Positions 33,123 through 35,914 of a stretch of 35,914 nucleotides of DNA are shown in pieces. Numbering within the stretch: the first letter of the stretch is position 1; every line of letters begins with the position of its first letter. The DNA is from Epsilonproteobacteria bacterium UBA6211 (GTDB lineage: Bacteria > Campylobacterota > Campylobacteria > Campylobacterales > Arcobacteraceae). Location of the stretch: assembly GCA_002421845.1 (NCBI GenBank), contig DISL01000031.1, forward strand, positions 1 through 35,914, given 5' to 3'. The translations under genes were made by a program, and so were the position numbers. The notes below the pieces were generated by a model. It made no database searches. It saw only the letters and a list, made by a program, of their open reading frames with translations, and was not told the DNA's origin.

Positions 33123-35462
33123 CTAAATATCAAGCTGAGAAGGCAACAAATTCTCTTTTGCGTATCTCAAATGCAACCCTTTATCATAAAAAAACTGTAC
33201 CAAATCACCGTCTAATTCTTGGTCTTTTACCATAAATCCTATTATTTTCATAACCTCACTCATAGTTTTTGCATCTTTATAAGGTCTATCACTTGCAGTT
33301 AAAGCCTCAAAAACATCGGCAATAGCGAGTATCCTTGTCTCTAAGCTCAAATGTTCCGCATCCAAACCGTTTGGATACCCTTTCCCGTTTAGTTTTTCAT
33401 GATGTCCTGAAGCTATTGCAGGTACACGGGCTAGTTTTTTAGGGAAAGGCAGTTCGCTAAGCATTTTATCACTCATAAATGCGTGATTATGCATTATTTC
33501 AAGCTCTTCAGGTGTCAAAGTACCCTTTTTGATAGATAGATTATAAACCTCATCATCCGTTAAAATATTTTGTTCAACTCCATTTATAACAACCTTGTAT
33601 GAAGCAATTTTATTCAGTCTTTCTATCTTATCTCCACTCATAAACTCACCGCCGATATTAATAAGTTTCAAAAACTCAAAATCACTATTTATCTGATTTA
33701 TTAGCTCATTATCAAGTGGTTTTGAGTCTCTAAGGCTTGAGAGTTCTATTTGATTTTTTAGCAATTCAAATTTAGTCTCTATGGAATTAATCCTATCATA
33801 CAATGTCTCAAGTTTGGTAGCTTTATCCATAACGTGCGTAGGTGTAGTAATCTTCCCTACGTCATGCATTAAAGCCGATATATGTATCTCTTTTAGCATA
33901 TCTTCATCATAAGAGACATCTTTATATTTCCCCTCTTTATCCCCATCTATTTCACGAGCTATCATATCTGCTAGTATTGCTACTTTTTTGACATGCCCAC
34001 CTGTATGTGGAGATTTAGCATCGACTGCCGTTGCTATACTTCTGATAAAAGAGTCCAAAAGCTCTTCTAAGCTGTTGATAAGTTTGACATTTGTTATAGC
34101 CACTGCTGCTTGTGACGCAAGAGCCCCTACCCCTGATTCGTCATGACCGTTAAAAGACACAATATCTCCGTAGTTGTTTTGTCTATTTATAAGCTGACAT
34201 ACCCCTATTACTTCATCATCTTTATTTTTCAAAGGTATCACAAGCATAGATTGAGACCTATATCCGGTACTCTCATCAAATTTTTTCGTACCCGTGAAGT
34301 TATACTCCTCACATTTATATACATCATAGATATTGATAGTTTTGCCCTCTATCGCACAAGTAGCAGCTACCATTTGTTTATTTGGGTTACCGTTTTCATC
34401 ATATAAAGGTAGCGGATTCCAAGTTATCTCCGATGCCGTTCCACCCATTTTGATTTTTAGTGAGTTTGTTATTACCACCTTAAATTCAAGATGCTTTTCA
34501 TCATCGCTAACCATATAAAGCGTTCCTGCATCGGAATTTGTGTATTTTATTGCCTGTTCTAGTATCATTTCAAGAAGTTTGTTAATATCTCTTTCATAAG
34601 AAAGTGCCAAACCAATCTCATTTAGTTTTTGTATGTGTTCTGATTGTTCGTTTATTTTTTTTGTCAAATCTCTATTTTCATTAAAAGTCCACATATTGAC
34701 ACCTGCAATAGTTTGCAAATCTATATATTGATAATCTTCCAAAATTTCTATATTTTTACTTAGCTTTTTAAGCTCTTGTTTTATTTCATCTCCATAACCG
34801 TTTTTGATATGTTGTATAAATATTTTTATATCATCTCGATTTAATTTTGCAAGTTCTTCAGACAAAATTTTAGGTGTATAATGCTTACTAACAGTAGCCA
34901 ATGTATCAAGACTTGACGGAAAAGAGACTTCCGTAATAAGCTTATTGATAGTAGTTTTTGTATTTAAAATATTCCAAATATTATCACATCTATACGTATC
35001 GGACGTTATCATCAATTCATCGTTTATTATGTATCCGCAACTCCCTTCCATATGATTATTTTCAAAAGGGATAAAATCAACACCGCCTATTTTATATGTT
35101 TTATTATATTCAAGCTCCACAAACTCTATAACTTTATCTTTAGAATTATTTAAACTTATCTTAGAAAAATCAGGCCATATATCACCGTTGAAAATATTTT
35201 TTCTCAAAATCTCTATATTATGTTTTGTGGAATATATTTTGATAGTATCGCTAAAATGTGAATAATAACTATCTAGCATAATAGGCAAATCTGCAATATG
35301 GTCAAAATGGGTATGCGTCAATACAATATGTTTTATATTTACTACATTATCACCTAGTCCATTAATAAGGTTACCGCAATCAATAACTATATTATCAGTG
35401 ATTAAAAATGAAGTTAGATTTTTAGTAGAAGATTTACTGCCATAAGATCCAAGAATTTGCAT
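33123..35462 (-). CDS. Metallo-beta-lactamase fold + GAF + HD-GYP phosphodiesterase
   Basis: A 779-residue cytoplasmic protein with three parts. Residues 1-255 are a metallo-beta-lactamase fold with H50-T-H52-F-D54-H55 and later NNHMEGSCGYII and SDTYR, similar to class II cyclic-nucleotide phosphodiesterases. Residues about 270-460 are a GAF sensor domain (DAGTLYMVSDDEKHLEFKV, SMLVIPLKNKDDEVIGVCQLIN). Residues about 470-770 are an HD-GYP domain with HTGGH, H533-D534-VGK, GHHEKLNGKGYP (G695-P697) and DVFEALTASDRPYKD. About 100 extra residues lie between the HD and GYP motifs, a variant seen in some other HD-GYP proteins. Predicted to break down c-di-GMP and possibly cAMP or another nucleotide, with GAF control. 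Confidence 0.93.
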   Translation of the reverse strand: MQILGSYGSKSSTKNLTSFLITDNIVIDCGNLINGLGDNVVNIKHIVLTHTHFDHIADLPIMLDSYYSHFSDTIKIYSTKHNIEILRKNIFNGDIWPDFSKISLNNSKDKVIEFVELEYNKTYKIGGVDFIPFENNHMEGSCGYIINDELMITSDTYRCDNIWNILNTKTTINKLITEVSFPSSLDTLATVSKHYTPKILSEELAKLNRDDIKIFIQHIKNGYGDEIKQELKKLSKNIEILEDYQYIDLQTIAGVNMWTFNENRDLTKKINEQSEHIQKLNEIGLALSYERDINKLLEMILEQAIKYTNSDAGTLYMVSDDEKHLEFKVVITNSLKIKMGGTASEITWNPLPLYDENGNPNKQMVAATCAIEGKTINIYDVYKCEEYNFTGTKKFDESTGYRSQSMLVIPLKNKDDEVIGVCQLINRQNNYGDIVSFNGHDESGVGALASQAAVAITNVKLINSLEELLDSFIRSIATAVDAKSPHTGGHVKKVAILADMIAREIDGDKEGKYKDVSYDEDMLKEIHISALMHDVGKITTPTHVMDKATKLETLYDRINSIETKFELLKNQIELSSLRDSKPLDNELINQINSDFEFLKLINIGGEFMSGDKIERLNKIASYKVVINGVEQNILTDDEVYNLSIKKGTLTPEELEIMHNHAFMSDKMLSELPFPKKLARVPAIASGHHEKLNGKGYPNGLDAEHLSLETRILAIADVFEALTASDRPYKDAKTMSEVMKIIGFMVKDQELDGDLVQFFYDKGLHLRYAKENLLPSQLDI

Positions 35463-35532
35463 CTTTATTCCTTAAGTATAAGCTAAAGTTTATTTTATCA
35501 TAAATTTTATAATACTTAAAGTAAATCTGGTA

Positions 35533-35538
35533 TATAAT
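35533..35538 (+). promoter_or_regulatory. Putative -10 box of the FecR-domain gene
   Basis: TATAAT 32 bases before the ATG at 35571. The divergent intergenic region also has an 8-bp inverted repeat TTAAGTAT/ATACTTAA (35472-35479 and 35512-35519), a possible shared operator. Confidence 0.45.
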
Positions 35539-35570
35539 CATAACAATTATGAAACAAAAAGAGGTTTATC

Positions 35571-35914
35571 ATGAAAAAAATCATTCTTTTACTACTCTTT
35601 TTTACAATCTCACTCTTTGCAAATATAGGAAAAATAAGTGCTTTTAGCGGTGATGTTAAGGTGGACAGAAATGCAAAACTTCTAAATGCTACCATAGGCT
35701 TTATCTTAGAACAAAAAGATACCGTAAAAACCTCAGACAATGCAAAAGCTCAAATTGTCTTTGAGGATGGTACCGTAATAAGTATAGGTAAAAATGCCGT
35801 TTTAAACATCAACGAATTTTTAAATGATACTTCAAATCCAAAAAACTCTAAAGTAGATGTAAAATTCGCAGAAGGTGCTTTTAAAACTATTACAGGTGGA
35901 ATAGGCAAAGTTGC
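35571..35914 (+). CDS. FecR-domain periplasmic protein (5' part, cut by the window edge)
   Basis: The frame runs open to the right edge (114 codons seen). MKKIILLLLFFTISLFA is a signal peptide; the mature part begins NIGKISAFSGDVKVDRNAK and continues LEQKDTVKTSDNAKAQIVFEDGTVISIGKNAVLNINEF, the standard FecR-domain pattern. AGAGG precedes the ATG. Family members of this type often lie beside a CHASE2-type adenylate/guanylate cyclase, which would be looked for beyond the edge. It is divergent from the phosphodiesterase gene. Confidence 0.85.
   Translation, partial: MKKIILLLLFFTISLFANIGKISAFSGDVKVDRNAKLLNATIGFILEQKDTVKTSDNAKAQIVFEDGTVISIGKNAVLNINEFLNDTSNPKNSKVDVKFAEGAFKTITGGIGKV

Overview
The window looks like a piece of the chromosome of a Campylobacterota (epsilonproteobacterial) bacterium, most like the Arcobacteraceae or Sulfurimonas group. 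The DNA is AT-rich. The formate dehydrogenase locus has the gene content and order known from Campylobacter, there is an ArsS-like sensor kinase, and the MutS is of the HNH-fused type reported from marine Epsilonproteobacteria. I cannot fix the genus from the sequence alone. No rRNA, tRNA, CRISPR array, transposase or prophage gene was seen.

Left part (1-9826): a leftward operon for a periplasmic, Tat-exported formate dehydrogenase: a multi-cluster Fe-S protein, a TorD-like chaperone, a very small Tat-signal protein, fdhA (catalytic, cysteine type) and fdhB (Fe-S), with the cytochrome b gene expected just beyond the left edge. Divergent from it is a three-gene sensory set: a periplasmic substrate-binding protein, a histidine kinase and a response regulator. 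The shared 138-bp promoter region holds a perfect 20-bp palindrome and a second related site. The binding protein carries an exact in-frame 63-bp tandem duplication.

Centre-left (9829-17210): a tightly packed leftward operon of thioredoxin-like protein, haem-binding CxxCH protein, MutS7-type MutS with a C-terminal HNH nuclease, and an Mla-type lipid ABC transporter (STAS-permease, ATPase, MCE protein, lipoprotein). The Mla genes are split by a 272-bp non-coding stretch that is full of nested inverted repeats. One long stem there pairs better on the operon-strand RNA than on the other strand.

Centre (17293-20921): a ParE-type toxin-antitoxin pair, gdhA flanked by short TTTTACC-type repeats, and a rightward run of bpt (N-end-rule leucyltransferase) with three small overlapping genes of unknown function.

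Centre-right (20918-28003): a leftward flagellar axial-structure operon flgE, flgL, flgD, flgK, an unknown gene, fliD. FliD, FlgK, FlgD and FlgE appear to share one related internal module (flagellin-IN-like), and FlgE and FlgL contain calcium-loop-like motifs.

Right part (28237-35914): an OmpR-type regulator and ArsS-like kinase followed by a Ser-rich EF-hand protein with polyproline; a bidirectional terminator; prfB; an aldo/keto reductase; a large metallo-beta-lactamase + GAF + HD-GYP protein; and, divergent and cut by the edge, a FecR-domain protein. The last two suggest a nucleotide second-messenger locus that continues outside the window.
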